Positions 1 through 9,724 of a stretch of DNA of 64,000 nt are shown one piece after another. The notes beneath the pieces are model-generated. The model was not told the origin of the DNA. It saw only the letters and a list, made by a program, of their open reading frames with translations, and ran no database searches. The DNA comes from Solimonas terrae (lineage in GTDB: Bacteria > Pseudomonadota > Gammaproteobacteria > Nevskiales > Nevskiaceae), in the NCBI RefSeq assembly GCF_011067135.1, contig NZ_JAAMOW010000002.1:1-64000 (forward strand), given 5' to 3'. Positions within the stretch are counted from its first letter, which is position 1, and every line of letters begins with the position of its first letter. The position numbers and the translations under genes are program-made.

Positions 1-1
1 G

Positions 2-121
2 CCGGAGTTTCACATCCGGCCGAACAAGCTGGTCGAATACAAGTACGTCGCCGCCGTGCTGGCCAGCGCCCAGCGTCTCGGTGTCACCAACATCGGACTC
101 GTCGGCAACGAGGCGATGTAG
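2..121 (+). CDS. exbD: ExbD/TolR biopolymer transport protein, C-terminal end only
   Basis: Only the last 39 codons lie in the window; the start is off the left edge. The visible residues (FHIRPNKLVEYKYVAAVL, then QRLGVTNIGLVGNE) match the end of the periplasmic domain of ExbD, the proton-channel partner that energises TonB-dependent transport with ExbB. The family places one membrane helix at the N terminus and this domain in the periplasm. The gene stops at TAG 119-121. Which of the several ExbD paralogues common in these bacteria it is cannot be told from the fragment. Confidence 0.85.
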   Translation, partial: PEFHIRPNKLVEYKYVAAVLASAQRLGVTNIGLVGNEAM

Positions 122-128
122 AGCGGTC

Positions 129-158
129 CGGGGCTTGCGCGCAACGCTGCAAGCCCCG
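129..158 (+). terminator. Hairpin after exbD; the remainder to 424 is empty
   Basis: A 10-bp stem (129-138 with 149-158) with a 10-nt loop lies 8 nt after the exbD stop. It lacks a clear T-run, so it may be a weak or Rho-assisted terminator or a 3'-end stabiliser. From 159 to 424 I see no supported gene or RNA. Confidence 0.4.
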
Positions 159-424
159 CTCCGTCATTCCGGACGTCACGGCACGGATGCCGATGGAAGG
201 GCGTCGCGGAACATCGGCCTGGCATCGCGCCGCGACACGACACGACACGACCAGCATCGCTGCGTGTGGACCTGCGGCGGTGATGGTTCGCGAGCCGTTT
301 TCGGCGGCTGCCGTGAAGCCTGCTCGACACCTGCATTCCACGTTCAGTGTGGGTGCAGCGATCATCGCCAGAATGCACGCGTGCGCCGATCGCCGGTGCA
401 TGCCCGCGGTCTTCGGAGTGCGCA

Positions 425-724
425 ATGGCGTTTCCACACGGATGTGGTGACCATCATTTTCTCTATCTCAGGAAGTTGTTCCGCGGCGAGCCGGTCGCGA
501 CGCTGTTTCATGAAGACGAAGAGCGCCTGACGCGCGCCGGCTGGCTGCGACGAAACGGCGATGGCTTGCCGGAAGTGACCGCGACGGTCGCTGCGTACTT
601 CATGGCGGCGCGACGACCGCCGGCGAGCGTCGCCAGGCCGCGTACCGAAGAAGACCTGATGCGCGAGCGCCTGCTGTCGGCGCGACCGATCACGCAGCGA
701 CGGCTGCGCAAGCGCGGCAGCTGA
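425..724 (+). CDS. Small protein of unknown function (99 aa)
   Basis: I do not recognise this protein. The frame opens further upstream, but the ATG at 425 starts where the translation becomes protein-like: MAFPHGCGDHHFLYL, then an acidic stretch (ATLFHEDEERLTRAGWLRRNGDGLPEV), ending in a basic tail (QRRLRKRGS). There is no signal peptide or membrane helix. No strong ribosome-binding site precedes the ATG. It lies on the same strand as the next small ORF. It could be spurious. Confidence 0.4.
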   Translation: MAFPHGCGDHHFLYLRKLFRGEPVATLFHEDEERLTRAGWLRRNGDGLPEVTATVAAYFMAARRPPASVARPRTEEDLMRERLLSARPITQRRLRKRGS

Positions 725-808
725 TCGGTCGTTTCCCGCGTCTCGTCGGGGGCACGCTTGATTGCGTTGCCAAGGCCGGGCAGCATGAACCCAGCCGAGG
801 AGGACGCA

Positions 809-1075
809 ATGAACGAATTCGACAGCGAGGTCGAAGCCGCGCGGCATCTGCTGGATCAGCGCCACGAGCGCCACGGCGACTTCTGCTTTCACAAGAAAGA
901 CCGGCCGGTCGTGCAGTGCAGCGACGGTCATTGCGTCCATGCCTACGACGTTGAAGTGACGACCAAGCGTCGCGGCGTGAAGATCGCGACTTATGTCGGG
1001 GGGCAGGAGCCGTCGTGGCTGACGCAGTTCGAGGCGGATCTGCAGGCGCGGCGTTTTTCACCGGAAGGTGATTGA
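809..1075 (+). CDS. Small conserved-looking protein of unknown function (88 aa)
   Basis: The ATG at 809 is chosen because a strong Shine-Dalgarno (GAGGAGGA) ends about 5 nt upstream; an ATG at 785 is possible but less well served. The 88-residue product is acidic at the start (MNEFDSEVEAARHLLDQRH) and has an FCFHKKDRPVVQCSDGHCVHAYDVEVTTK segment with three Cys and several His, so metal binding is conceivable. It has no signal peptide or membrane segment. Function is unknown. Confidence 0.6.
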   Translation: MNEFDSEVEAARHLLDQRHERHGDFCFHKKDRPVVQCSDGHCVHAYDVEVTTKRRGVKIATYVGGQEPSWLTQFEADLQARRFSPEGD

Positions 1076-1120
1076 GCGCCGTCCGCGGCTGCACGCTCCG
1101 ATCCGCGGTTTCGGCGGCGC

Positions 1121-1549
1121 TCAGCCGAGCAGCCGCCGGTGTTCGACCATCAGGCAGCGATCCTGGACGACGATGATGCCGGCCGCACGTAGTGCCGTCG
1201 CCACGTCGTCGTTGCGGATGCCGAGCTGCAACCAGACACAGCGCGGTCGTTTGCCGAGGATGTCGGCAACATGCACCGGCAAGTCCTGCGGTCGCCGGAA
1301 GACATTGACGATGTCGATCGCACCGGGAATCGCAGCCAGCGTCCGGTAAACCGGACGGCCGAGTATCGATTGCACGTCCGGGTAGTAGACCGGCACCGGC
1401 ACGATCTCGTAGCCGGCGGCGTCCATGTACTGCGGCACGTAGAACGCGGCCTGTGCGGCGTGCGCCTCGGTCTTGATGCCGAGTACGGCAATGCGCCGGG
1501 TTTCGCGCAGGATCTGCGTCAGGCCGCTGTCGTCCACTTCAGGCTGCAT
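1121..1549 (-). CDS. CoA-binding domain protein (YccU-like)
   Basis: A single Rossmann-type CoA-binding domain of 142 residues. The N-terminal strand and turn (RRIAVLGIKTEAHAAQAAFYVPQYM) is followed by the family signatures PVYYPDV and GRPVYRTLAAIPGAIDIVNVFR. The C-terminal half (VWLQLGIRNDDVATALRAAGI, then QDRCLMVEHRRL) is typical. Members bind CoA or related nucleotides in the cytoplasm; the metabolic role is not established. The frame is open upstream, but ATG 1549 has GGAGGA 6 nt before it and gives the usual family length. Confidence 0.85.
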   Translation of the reverse strand: MQPEVDDSGLTQILRETRRIAVLGIKTEAHAAQAAFYVPQYMDAAGYEIVPVPVYYPDVQSILGRPVYRTLAAIPGAIDIVNVFRRPQDLPVHVADILGKRPRCVWLQLGIRNDDVATALRAAGIIVVQDRCLMVEHRRLLG

Positions 1550-1722
1550 CCGAGTTCCTCCGCAAACGGCGCGTGTCGCCGGTATCCGGCCGATGATGCC
1601 TGCTCCGGAAGCGGCTGAGCAGCGTGGCGGCAAGGGCAGCGACATTGTGCGCGAGCGTGCGGTCGCTGCGCTTCATGGCGCGGTGTAGCATTGCGCCTCG
1701 GATCGACGAGGAGAGTGCGGCA

Positions 1723-1950
1723 GTGGAAGAAAAATGCCCCTTTGAATTCAATTTTGCGCCGGACACGTTCAAGGTCGGCGACACCGTCAGCTACCGCGTG
1801 CCAAGCCTGGCGGGCTTTCCGTTCGCCGCGACCATCACGGCAGTGCATGCCGACTACATCGAGATCGTCGATGCCAGCGAGCCGGGCAAGACCCTGCGCG
1901 CGACACGCGAGAGCCGGCCAGTCGTTCGCAACGAAGACGCGCTCGGCTGA
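1723..1950 (+). CDS. Small protein of unknown function, GTG start (75 aa)
   Basis: The start is taken at GTG 1723, preceded by GAGGAGAG at a good distance; upstream in-frame residues do not look coding. The product (VEEKCPFEFNFAPDTFKVGD, then DTVSYRVPSLAGFPFAATIT and a VHADYIEIVDASEPGKTLRATRESRP segment) reads like a small beta-rich, SH3-like domain. No catalytic motif, signal peptide or helix is visible. Function unknown. Confidence 0.55.
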   Translation: MEEKCPFEFNFAPDTFKVGDTVSYRVPSLAGFPFAATITAVHADYIEIVDASEPGKTLRATRESRPVVRNEDALG

Positions 1951-2114
1951 GCGCCTTCAGTCGCGCCGCGCGAGCTTCCATCGAAAACCGACGCGGCGCC
2001 GATCGCCGGGCGTCGGTGGTCGAAGGATGCGATTGACGGCGACCGGCGCGCCGTCGGGGTGGGGCGCCGACTCGGCGTGCGGCCGTATCCTCCGGCCATT
2101 ACGGAGACATCAAC

Positions 2115-3758
2115 ATGAGTATTGCCGATCGCTATCTGACGCACGACGTCGAGAATCAGGCGCCACCGCTGCAGAACTACAACGCTTATCTGAGCGATGC
2201 GGCCCTGCGTGAAACCGTCGCCCGCGAAGGCGGTGCCTGGGCCGAGGCGCATCTGACGGCATACGGTGCCGTCGTCGGGGGCGAGATGGTGGCGCTGGGT
2301 TACGCGGCCAACGAGAACAAGCCGAAGCTCAAGACTTTCGACCGCTACGGTCATCGCATCGACGAGGTTGAATTTCACCCGTCCTATCATCGTGTCATGC
2401 AGCTCGGCATGCAGTACGGTGTTCACGCGTACGCCTGGCGCAACGCCGACAAGCCGGGTGCGCACGTCGCACGCGCGGCGATTTCCTATCTGCACAATCA
2501 GGCGGAGTCCGGCACCAGCTGTCCGCTGACGATGACGCACTCGGCGGCGCCGGCCCTGTTGCATGCACCGCAGCTCGCGGCGCAGTGGCTGCCGAAGATG
2601 CATTCCTGTGAATACGACGCACGCGTGCTGCCGGGTCTGCAGAAGACCGCCTGCACGATCGGCATGGGCATGACCGAGAAGCAGGGCGGCTCGGACGTGC
2701 GCGCCAACACCACCAAGGCCTATCTGCAGGCCGACGGCAGCTACGAGATCGTCGGCCACAAGTGGTTCTTCTCGGCACCGATGTGCGATGCCTGGCTGGT
2801 GCTCGCTTACGTCGATGCCGGCCTGAGCTGCTTCCTGATGCCGAAGCTGCGGCCGGACGGCTCGCGCAATGCGATCCGCATCCAGCGTCTCAAGGACAAG
2901 CTCGGCGACTGGAGCAACGCGTCCAGCGAAGTCGAGTTTCTCGGCGCATGGGCCGAACGCGTCGGCGACGAGGGTCGCGGTGTCTCGACGATCCTCGAAA
3001 TGGTCGCGCTGACGCGGCTCGACTGCATGATCGGTTCGTCGAGCCTGATGCGGCAGGCGACGGTACAGGCCATCCATCACGCGCGGCATCGCAAGGTGTT
3101 CGGCAAGTTGCTTGCCGAACAGGCGCTGATGCAGAACGTGCTGGCCGATCTGGCGCTGGAGACGGAGGCATCAACGGCGCTGACGATGCGGGTGGCACGC
3201 GCGGTCGACGCCTCCGCGCGCAACGCAGCCGAGGCGGCGTTTGCGCGGATCGCAACGGCGATCGGCAAGTACTGGATCTGCAAGCGCTGCCCGCCGCTCG
3301 TCAACGAAGCGCAGGAATGCCTCGGCGGCGCCGGCTATGTCGAGGACGGCATCATGCCGCGGCTGTATCGCCAGGCGCCGCTCAATTCGATCTGGGAAGG
3401 CAGCGGCAACGTCCAGTGTCTCGATGTGCTGCGCGCGCTGTCGAAGGAACCGGAGACACGCGAAGCCTTCTTCGCCGAGCTGCTCGCAGCGCGTGGCGCG
3501 CACGCCGATCTCGATCGCGAAATTCACTGGCTGACACAGGCATTCGATGATCGTGCGACGCTGGAATTGCGCTCACGGACGATCGTCGAACGCATGGCAT
3601 TGGCACTGCAGGCTTCGGTGCTGCTGCGCGCGGGCCATGATGCGATCGCGCACGCCTGGTGCAGCAGCCGGCTCGGAGGCGAGCACGGCATCAACTACGG
3701 CACCCTGGATTCGCAGACGCCGTTCGCGGCGATGCTGGAGCGTGCTTTCGTCAATTGA
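2115..3758 (+). CDS. aidB: AidB-type acyl-CoA dehydrogenase
   Basis: A full-length (547 aa) flavoprotein of the AidB branch of the acyl-CoA dehydrogenase superfamily. The AidB N-terminal extension comes first ([22 protein letters not shown]). The FAD-contact segment [20 protein letters not shown] lies near residue 185, the middle beta-domain around 200-280, and the helical C-terminal part carries [19 protein letters not shown] and SIWEGSGNV with E428. AidB proteins keep FAD and bind DNA in E. coli, where the gene belongs to the alkylation (Ada) response; many homologues are annotated as isovaleryl-CoA dehydrogenases. Substrate here is unknown. No Ada-box was identified upstream. Confidence 0.9.
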   Translation: MSIADRYLTHDVENQAPPLQNYNAYLSDAALRETVAREGGAWAEAHLTAYGAVVGGEMVALGYAANENKPKLKTFDRYGHRIDEVEFHPSYHRVMQLGMQYGVHAYAWRNADKPGAHVARAAISYLHNQAESGTSCPLTMTHSAAPALLHAPQLAAQWLPKMHSCEYDARVLPGLQKTACTIGMGMTEKQGGSDVRANTTKAYLQADGSYEIVGHKWFFSAPMCDAWLVLAYVDAGLSCFLMPKLRPDGSRNAIRIQRLKDKLGDWSNASSEVEFLGAWAERVGDEGRGVSTILEMVALTRLDCMIGSSSLMRQATVQAIHHARHRKVFGKLLAEQALMQNVLADLALETEASTALTMRVARAVDASARNAAEAAFARIATAIGKYWICKRCPPLVNEAQECLGGAGYVEDGIMPRLYRQAPLNSIWEGSGNVQCLDVLRALSKEPETREAFFAELLAARGAHADLDREIHWLTQAFDDRATLELRSRTIVERMALALQASVLLRAGHDAIAHAWCSSRLGGEHGINYGTLDSQTPFAAMLERAFVN

Positions 3759-3828
3759 CGGGTTTCGCAAGGACGCCCCCCTGCAAGGGGGCACGAAGCG
3801 CGCTCAAGCTGCGACGGGCGGAAAAGAT

Positions 3829-3906
<78 letters not shown>

Positions 3907-3980
3907 CACGAGGCTTGAGAACTGCGGAAAAGCGGGGGCGCGCAGTGTAGCGAACGGCGCCCTTGATGAGAAGGCGAGGC

Positions 3981-4400
3981 CTACTCGGGGAACAGGCGCA
4001 GCAGCGATTCCAGCTCGTCGCGCAGATGCTCGATCTGCGCGCTGCGCGTGGTCGGTGCCGGCCGCGGTTTGCCGACTGCCAGCACGGTGCCTGTTGTCCG
4101 CACGATGTCGTGACCATTGCCGCCGCGCGGGCTTTCCTTCAGGCGCTGCCGCGCACCGCCGATCGTGAAGCCCTGTTCGTACAGCAGGCTGCGGATGCGT
4201 CGCACCATCTGCACATCGTCCTGCTGGTAGTAGCGGCGGTTGCCGCGGCGCTTGACCGGCTTGAGCTGCGGGAACTCCTGTTCCCAGTAGCGCAATACAT
4301 GCGGCTTGACGTCGCACAGCTCGCTGACTTCACCGATCGCGAAGTAGCGCTTGCGCGGAATGTCCGGCAGCACGGCAAGCGGGCGATCAGCGGGCCGCAT
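3981..4400 (-). CDS. MerR-family transcriptional regulator linked to ihfA
   Basis: A 139-residue MerR-type regulator. The winged-helix N terminus reads [20 protein letters not shown], then [20 protein letters not shown] and [21 protein letters not shown], followed by a short C-terminal coiled part ([17 protein letters not shown]). This lone MerR gene directly after ihfA is a recurrent arrangement in gammaproteobacteria; its ligand and targets are not known. The start ATG 4400 overlaps the end of ihfA by 14 nt and has GGAAG just upstream; an in-frame start 12 nt earlier is possible. Confidence 0.9.
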   Translation of the reverse strand: MRPADRPLAVLPDIPRKRYFAIGEVSELCDVKPHVLRYWEQEFPQLKPVKRRGNRRYYQQDDVQMVRRIRSLLYEQGFTIGGARQRLKESPRGGNGHDIVRTTGTVLAVGKPRPAPTTRSAQIEHLRDELESLLRLFPE

Positions 4401-4680
4401 CGGCTTCCACACGCAGGCGCAGCTTCTGTCCGGGACGGAAGGTGACGACGCGGCGCGCGGAGATCGGAATCTCTTCGCCGGTTTTCGGATTGCGGCCGGG
4501 GCGCTGGTTTTTCGAGCGCAGCTCGAAGTTGCCGAAACCGGAAAGCTTGACCTCTTTGCCGGCTTCCAGGCGACCGCGGATTTCTTCGAAGAAAAGGTCG
4601 ACGAATTCCTTCGCCTCGCGCTTGTTCAGCCCGAGATCTTCGAACAATGCTTCAGCCAGTTCGGCCTTGGTCAATGCCAC
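4387..4680 (-). CDS. ihfA: Integration host factor subunit alpha
   Basis: A 97-residue HU/IHF-fold protein. [20 protein letters not shown] is the canonical IHF-alpha start, followed by [20 protein letters not shown] and the DNA-intercalating arm [23 protein letters not shown]-alpha pairs with IHF-beta to bend DNA by about 180 degrees at specific sites, affecting transcription, replication and site-specific recombination. It follows pheT with a 19-nt gap, so it is probably cotranscribed; the same order occurs in E. coli. Confidence 0.97.
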   Translation of the reverse strand: MALTKAELAEALFEDLGLNKREAKEFVDLFFEEIRGRLEAGKEVKLSGFGNFELRSKNQRPGRNPKTGEEIPISARRVVTFRPGQKLRLRVEADAAR

Positions 4681-4699
4681 CGGACGGTTCCCCTTGTCG

Positions 4700-7069
4700 T
4701 CACTGCCGAATCGCGGCTTTCAGCTCACGCGCCAGTGCTTGCGTGACAGCCGAAGTTGCCGTGTCGATCTCTGGCAAAGTTAGCGTGCGCGAGGCGTCAT
4801 TGAAAAGCAAGCCCAATGCCACGCTTTTGTCGCCTTCAGCGAGACCTTTTCCACGATAAATGTCGAAAATCAGGGCCTGCGTCAGCAGCTCGCCGCCGGC
4901 GGCGCGGACACAGTCCAGAATCTGCTCGGCACGCACCGATTCGGCGACGACGATCGCCAGATCGCGGCGTGATGACGGGAATTCGGATAGTGCCGCCGCT
5001 CTGGGCACGCCGACGCCGCGAATCGCTTCCCAGTCGAGTTCGAACAGCAGCGGCGCTTCCGGCAGGTCCAGCGAGGCGACCAGTTGCGGATGCAGTTCAC
5101 CCAGCCAGCCGCAAGCCTGGGTGCCGCGATAAACGCGCGCCGAGCGCCCCGGATGCAGGGCCGGGTGGCTTTCGGCGACGTAACGATAGTCGCGCGCGGC
5201 ATTGCCGAGCAGGGCGACGACTTCGGCTTTCAGATCGTGGAAATCGGCCGGACGCGTGGCGCTGCCCCACTGCTCGGGCAGCGCGCGACCGGCGAACAGG
5301 CCGGCGAGGCGTGAGGTCTCGACGACGGTTTCGCCGTCGAGCCGGAAGCAGACCCCGGCTTCGAACAGGCGCAGGCGGTCCTGCTGGCGCGCGCGGTTGT
5401 ACAGCCACGCCGGTATCAGCCCGGCCCACAGTGTCGTGCGCATCACCGACAGGTTGTCGGCGATCGGATTGTCGAGCGGGATCGACGGTGCCTGCAGATC
5501 GAGCGCCTGCTGCAGGCCCGGCTCGACGAAGGCCAGACTGATGATTTCCTGCCAGCCGCGCGCCGCCAGCTGTTCCTTGACGCGGATCAGCGGCCGCACG
5601 CTTTCCTGCGGGCGCGACGGCGCCAGCTGTGCCGCGTAGGGACGGGCTGGAATCCGGTCATAGCCGTACAGACGGCCGACTTCCTCGATCAGGTCGGCCT
5701 CGATGCGCAGGTCATAGCGATGGCTGGGCACGCGTGCCATCCAGGCATCGCCGACTTCGGCGCGCAGGCCGATGCCGAGTCGGCTCAGCGAGGCTTCGAT
5801 CTCCTTGGCCGGAATCTCGAGACCGAGCACCTGGCTGACGCGCGAGCGACGCAGGCGGATCGTGACGGCTTCGGGCTGACTGCGGCCGGCCTGCGTGACC
5901 GGGTGCGTCTCGCCACCGCAGATCTGCAGCACGAGCTGCGTCGCGCGTTCCAGCGCCTGACGCTGCAGCCCGGGATCGACGCCGCGCTCGAAGCGGTAGG
6001 ACGCGTCGGAGAACAGCTTGTGACGTCGTCCGCTGCCGGCCACCGCCGTCGGGGCGAAGCAGGCCGACTCGAAGAACACGCGCGTCGATCCGCTGTGCAC
6101 GGCGCTGCCGAGACCGCCCATCACGCCGGCCAGTGCAACCGGCCCCTTGTCGTCGCAGATCAGCAGTTCACGGTGTTCGCAGACCACCGACTGCTCGTTC
6201 AGCAGCTGCAGGCGTTCGCCGGCCGCTGCGCGGCGCACCTTGAGGTTGCCGGCGAGCTTGTCGGCATCGAAGGCGTGCATCGGCTGGCCGAGTTCGAGCA
6301 TCACGTAATTGGTGATATCGACGATCGCCTGAATGCTGCGGATGCCGGAACGGCGCAGGCGTTCGCGCATCCAGTCCGGCGTGCGCGCTTTCGGATTGAG
6401 CCTGGAGATCACGCGGCCGGCATAGCTCGGGCAATCGTCGAGACTCTCGATCTCGACCTTGAGCTGCTGATGGCCTTCGACCACGGCCTGCGCCTGGGTC
6501 GGGCGCTTGACCGGTACGCCGAACAGCGCCGCGACATCGCGCGCCAGGCCGAGCACCGACAGGCAGTCGCCACGGTTCGGCGTGATTTCCAGGTTGAGGA
6601 TGTTGTCGGCCAGATTCAGATACGTGCCGATCGGCTGGCCGACCTTGGCGTCGGCATCGAGCTCCAGCAGGCCGTCCGACTTGTCCGACAGCGTCAGTTC
6701 CTTGGCCGAGCACAGCATGCCGAAGCTGTCGACACCGCGCAGTCTGGCTTCGGTGATGGCCATGCCGCCCGGCAGGGTCGCGCCGACCAGCGCGCACGGC
6801 ACCTTGATGCCGACGCGCGCGTTCGGTGCTCCGCAGACGATCTGCAGCGGCGCGGTCTGTCCGGCATCGACTTCGCAGACCTGCAGGCGGTCCGCCTGCG
6901 GATGGCGTTCGGCCTTGACGATCAGGCCGACCACGACCTGGTCGATGTGTTCGGCGAGTGCCGGTTCGATTTCCAGCTCGAGGCCACCCATGACGAGGCG
7001 CTCGGCCACCTGTTCAATGCCGACGCTCGGGTTCACCCACTCGCGCAGCCAGTTTTCACTCAGCTTCAT
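4700..7069 (-). CDS. pheT: Phenylalanine-tRNA ligase beta subunit
   Basis: 789 residues, the normal length. In order: the B1 core start ([14 protein letters not shown]), an EMAP-like tRNA-binding domain at about 40-150 ([17 protein letters not shown]-like [11 protein letters not shown]), the B3/B4 editing region ([19 protein letters not shown]), B5, the catalytic-like core, and the C-terminal FDX-ACB anticodon-binding domain from about 695 ([17 protein letters not shown], then [20 protein letters not shown]). With PheS it forms the alpha2beta2 enzyme charging tRNA-Phe. It is 27 nt downstream of pheS. Confidence 0.97.
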   Translation of the reverse strand: MKLSENWLREWVNPSVGIEQVAERLVMGGLELEIEPALAEHIDQVVVGLIVKAERHPQADRLQVCEVDAGQTAPLQIVCGAPNARVGIKVPCALVGATLPGGMAITEARLRGVDSFGMLCSAKELTLSDKSDGLLELDADAKVGQPIGTYLNLADNILNLEITPNRGDCLSVLGLARDVAALFGVPVKRPTQAQAVVEGHQQLKVEIESLDDCPSYAGRVISRLNPKARTPDWMRERLRRSGIRSIQAIVDITNYVMLELGQPMHAFDADKLAGNLKVRRAAAGERLQLLNEQSVVCEHRELLICDDKGPVALAGVMGGLGSAVHSGSTRVFFESACFAPTAVAGSGRRHKLFSDASYRFERGVDPGLQRQALERATQLVLQICGGETHPVTQAGRSQPEAVTIRLRRSRVSQVLGLEIPAKEIEASLSRLGIGLRAEVGDAWMARVPSHRYDLRIEADLIEEVGRLYGYDRIPARPYAAQLAPSRPQESVRPLIRVKEQLAARGWQEIISLAFVEPGLQQALDLQAPSIPLDNPIADNLSVMRTTLWAGLIPAWLYNRARQQDRLRLFEAGVCFRLDGETVVETSRLAGLFAGRALPEQWGSATRPADFHDLKAEVVALLGNAARDYRYVAESHPALHPGRSARVYRGTQACGWLGELHPQLVASLDLPEAPLLFELDWEAIRGVGVPRAAALSEFPSSRRDLAIVVAESVRAEQILDCVRAAGGELLTQALIFDIYRGKGLAEGDKSVALGLLFNDASRTLTLPEIDTATSAVTQALARELKAAIRQ

Positions 7070-7096
7070 GTTGTTGTTCCTTGTTCTTCGTGCGGC

Positions 7097-8098
7097 TTAG
7101 CGAAACTGCTCGAGAAAGCGCAGATCGTTGTTGAAGAACAGGCGCAGATCGTCGACGCCGTAACGCAGCATCGCCATCCGCTCCATGCCCATGCCGAAGG
7201 CATAGCCCGAATACTTCTCCGAATCGATGCCGACCGCTTCGAGCACCTTCGGGTGCACGACGCCGCAGCCCAGCACTTCGAGCCAGCGCGAGCTGCCGTC
7301 CGGTTGCTGCCAGCGGATGTGCACATCGGCGCCCGGTTCGACGAACGGGAAGTACGACGGCCGGAACAGCGCCTCGATATCGCGCTCGAAGAAGCGCGAC
7401 AGGAAGATCTGCAGGTCGTACTTGAGGTCGGCGACCGACACCTTCTCGGCGACGTACAGACCTTCCATCTGGTGGAACATCGGACTGTGCGTGCGATCCG
7501 AATCGACGCGGTAGACGCGGCCCGGGCAGATGATGCGGATCGGCGGCTGGCGCTGCTGCATCGTGCGTATCTGCACCGGCGAGGTATGCGTGCGCAGCAG
7601 GCGTTCGCCGTTCAGCACATAGAACGTGTCCTGCATCGCCCGCGCCGGATGCGCCTCGGGAATGTTGAGCGCGCCGAAGTTGTGGAAGTCGTCCTCGATC
7701 TCCGGACCTTCGACGACCTCGAAGCCCATCTCGCCGAAGATGTCGGCGATGCGCTTGATCGTGCGCGTGATCGGATGCAGGCCGCCGATCGTCTCGCCAC
7801 GTCCGGCCAGCGTCACGTCGACGCGTTCCGAGGCGAGGCGCGCGTCGAGCGCCACTTTCGCCAGATCGTCACCCCGGCTTTCCAGCGCTGCGCTCAAGGC
7901 TTCCTTGGCGCGATTGACCTGCTCGCCGAAGGCCTTGCGCGCGTCCGGTGCCATGCCGCCGAGCTGCTTGAGCAGCTCGGTCACGCGGCCTTTCTTGCCC
8001 AGCAGTTCGACGCGCAGGGTTTCCAGCGCGCGGGAATCGGCGCAGGCGGCAATGTCGGCCTGTGCGCCTTGAACCAGTTGTTCGAGGTCGTTGCTCAT
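7097..8098 (-). CDS. pheS: Phenylalanine-tRNA ligase alpha subunit
   Basis: A 333-residue class II synthetase subunit. An N-terminal coiled coil (about 1-90) precedes the catalytic core with motif 2 region ([39 protein letters not shown]) and motif 3 ([20 protein letters not shown]). It binds Phe and ATP and forms the active site of the tetramer with PheT. An intrinsic terminator separates it from rplT upstream, so pheST expression is likely a fraction of the ribosomal-protein transcript or uses its own promoter. Confidence 0.97.
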   Translation of the reverse strand: MSNDLEQLVQGAQADIAACADSRALETLRVELLGKKGRVTELLKQLGGMAPDARKAFGEQVNRAKEALSAALESRGDDLAKVALDARLASERVDVTLAGRGETIGGLHPITRTIKRIADIFGEMGFEVVEGPEIEDDFHNFGALNIPEAHPARAMQDTFYVLNGERLLRTHTSPVQIRTMQQRQPPIRIICPGRVYRVDSDRTHSPMFHQMEGLYVAEKVSVADLKYDLQIFLSRFFERDIEALFRPSYFPFVEPGADVHIRWQQPDGSSRWLEVLGCGVVHPKVLEAVGIDSEKYSGYAFGMGMERMAMLRYGVDDLRLFFNNDLRFLEQFR

Positions 8099-8139
8099 CG
8101 GTCTGGAAACGGCAACCTTCGTGGCGTTCAGAAACAGAA

Positions 8140-8167
8140 AAGGGGAGCGGCAGGCGCCGCTCCCCTT
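8140..8167 (-). terminator. Intrinsic terminator/attenuator between rplT and pheS
   Basis: A perfect 12-bp stem with a 4-nt loop (8140-8151 pairs with 8156-8167). On the minus strand it is followed by TTCTGTTTCTG, giving a TTTTCTGTTT tract with the end of the stem. It starts 28 nt after the rplT stop and ends about 40 nt before pheS, the place where E. coli has the pheM attenuator. No convincing Phe-rich leader peptide is visible. Confidence 0.75.
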
Positions 8168-8195
8168 CGCAAACAGCTATACGACGCGAGCTTGC

Positions 8196-8561
8196 TTAGG
8201 CGGCGAGGCCGAGCTGGGCTTTTGCCTGGGACACCAGTACGCCGAATGCGGGCTTGTCGTGGATCGCCATGTCCGCGAGGACCTTGCGATCGAGTGCCAC
8301 GCCGGCCTTGGTGAGCCCGTTGATAAATCGGTTGTACGACAGGCCGAGTTCCTTGCTCGCCGCGCCGATGCGCACGATCCACAGCGAACGGAATTCGCGC
8401 TTCTTCACGCGACGGTCGCGGTAGGCGTACTGCCCCGACTTGATGACCTGCTCCTTGGCGGAGCGGAACTGGCGCGATTTGGCGCCGTAATAACCCTTGG
8501 CCTTCTTGAGGACTTTCTTGTGCTTGGCGCGAGCGGTGACGCCACGTTTGACGCGTGCCAT
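8196..8561 (-). CDS. rplT: 50S ribosomal protein L20
   Basis: 121 residues with the characteristic start [20 protein letters not shown] and the [19 protein letters not shown] segment. Further conserved blocks follow ([51 protein letters not shown]). L20 binds 23S rRNA early in 50S assembly and in E. coli represses rpmI-rplT translation by binding their leader mRNA. It lies 19 nt after rpmI. Confidence 0.98.
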   Translation of the reverse strand: MARVKRGVTARAKHKKVLKKAKGYYGAKSRQFRSAKEQVIKSGQYAYRDRRVKKREFRSLWIVRIGAASKELGLSYNRFINGLTKAGVALDRKVLADMAIHDKPAFGVLVSQAKAQLGLAA

Positions 8562-8580
8562 ATATCGTTCTCCTTAAGTA

Positions 8581-8778
8581 TTAAGCGTACGGCAGCATCT
8601 GCTTCACTTCGCGGACGTCGGACGCGTGAATCTGCGCCTCGCCACGGAGCTGACGGATGCGCTTGCCCGACTTCTTGGTCAGGATGTGGCGCTTATGCGA
8701 ATGGGAACGCTTGAAGCCACCTTTGCCGGTCTTGGCAAAGCGCTTGGCCGCGCTTTTTACGGTTTTCAGCTTTGGCAT
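8581..8778 (-). CDS. rpmI: 50S ribosomal protein L35
   Basis: 65 residues, very basic: [20 protein letters not shown], then [20 protein letters not shown] and a C-terminal VKQMLPYA. Length and sequence are typical of L35, a 50S component. It is preceded by a 176-nt structured spacer after infC and followed closely by rplT. Confidence 0.97.
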   Translation of the reverse strand: MPKLKTVKSAAKRFAKTGKGGFKRSHSHKRHILTKKSGKRIRQLRGEAQIHASDVREVKQMLPYA

Positions 8779-8954
8779 TGAAACACTCCTGCATCTTCAT
8801 CGTTGCCGATATCACAACCCTGCCACGGGCGCTGATCGGGCCTTCCCCGGCGGGGAAGGACTTGTCTTCGGAGTCGGGATTTTCGCCCCTTCCCGGCTGC
8901 CCCCGGATCGTGCCGACTCCGTGGGTCGTGGACCGCGTCGCGAACGGCGTGGTC
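8779..8954 (-). promoter_or_regulatory. Structured infC-rpmI spacer, possible L20 control region
   Basis: This 176-nt spacer carries two strong pairings on the transcript: an 8-bp hairpin (8841-8848 with 8852-8859, 3-nt loop) and a 9-bp long-range stem (8869-8877 with 8913-8921). In E. coli a long-range pairing in the same position forms the L20 repressor site. The match here is positional and structural only; no sequence homology to the E. coli site is claimed. Confidence 0.4.
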
Positions 8955-9473
8955 CTACTTCTTCTTGGCTGCCATCACCATGACGGACTGGCGGCCTTCC
9001 ATGCGCGGATGCTGCTCGACGATCGCCATGTCGACGAGTTCCGTCTTCAGGCGATCCATGATCTGCATGCCCAGTTCCTGGTGCGCCATTTCGCGACCGC
9101 GGAAGCGAACCACGATCTTGACCTTGTCACCTTCCTCGAGAAAACGCGTGATCGAGCGGAACTTGGTCTGGTAATCGCCATCTTCCGTGGTCGGACGGAA
9201 TTTGATTTCCTTGATCTGGATCTGCTTCTGCTTTTTCTTCGCAGCGTGCGAGGCCTTGTCCTTTTGGTAAAGGTACTTGCCGTAATCCATGATCTTGCAG
9301 ACCGGAGGCTCTGCGTTCGGCGACACTTCGACCAGATCGAGGCCTTCTTCTTCGGCCCTGGCGACAGCATCGCGCGTCAGCATGATGCCGAGCTGTCCAC
9401 CATCGTCCGCGATCACGCGGACCCGCGGCGCCGTGATCTGATTGTTGCGCCGATCTTCACGTTCAAAAGCGAT
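8955..9473 (-). CDS. infC: Translation initiation factor IF-3, probable ATC start
   Basis: The body is unmistakable IF-3: [61 protein letters not shown], and a C-terminal [20 protein letters not shown]-3 binds the 30S subunit and checks the start codon. The frame stays open to an ATG at 9593, but the family N terminus is only a few residues before NNQI. At 9471-9473 the codon is ATC, with AGGAGA 8 nt upstream. A rare AUU/AUC start is the known basis of infC autoregulation, so I take ATC (172 aa). thrS is not upstream. Confidence 0.9.
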   Translation of the reverse strand: MAFEREDRRNNQITAPRVRVIADDGGQLGIMLTRDAVARAEEEGLDLVEVSPNAEPPVCKIMDYGKYLYQKDKASHAAKKKQKQIQIKEIKFRPTTEDGDYQTKFRSITRFLEEGDKVKIVVRFRGREMAHQELGMQIMDRLKTELVDMAIVEQHPRMEGRQSVMVMAAKKK

Positions 9474-9724
9474 TGGGTCATCTCCTGAAGAGCCCGCCCC
9501 GCGGCGGACCGGAACCCCAGCGGTGGGCAAAAATTGCCCGTCCGGATTGAGGACAAGGGCGCGCATTCTACGGGCAGCCGCGACGTCTCTCAAGTCGAAT
9601 CAGGCATTTCGCGCCAGTTCGCGGGCCCGCTCTGTGTCTGCGGCCACGATCATCGAGGGTGGCCGACCGCGGCCGATGCTCCACATGCGACGATCGAATG
9701 CCATCCGCAAGCCGAGAAAACGCC

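Noticed and set aside
8099-8195. A possible Phe-containing leader peptide (ending Leu-Phe-Cys-Phe) before pheS
   Set aside because: It has no start codon and its Phe codons lie in the 3' arm of the terminator, not before it as attenuation requires.
5720-8314. An 864-codon plus-strand frame opposite pheT and pheS
   Set aside because: The same codon-register shadow; the minus-strand genes are unmistakable synthetase subunits.
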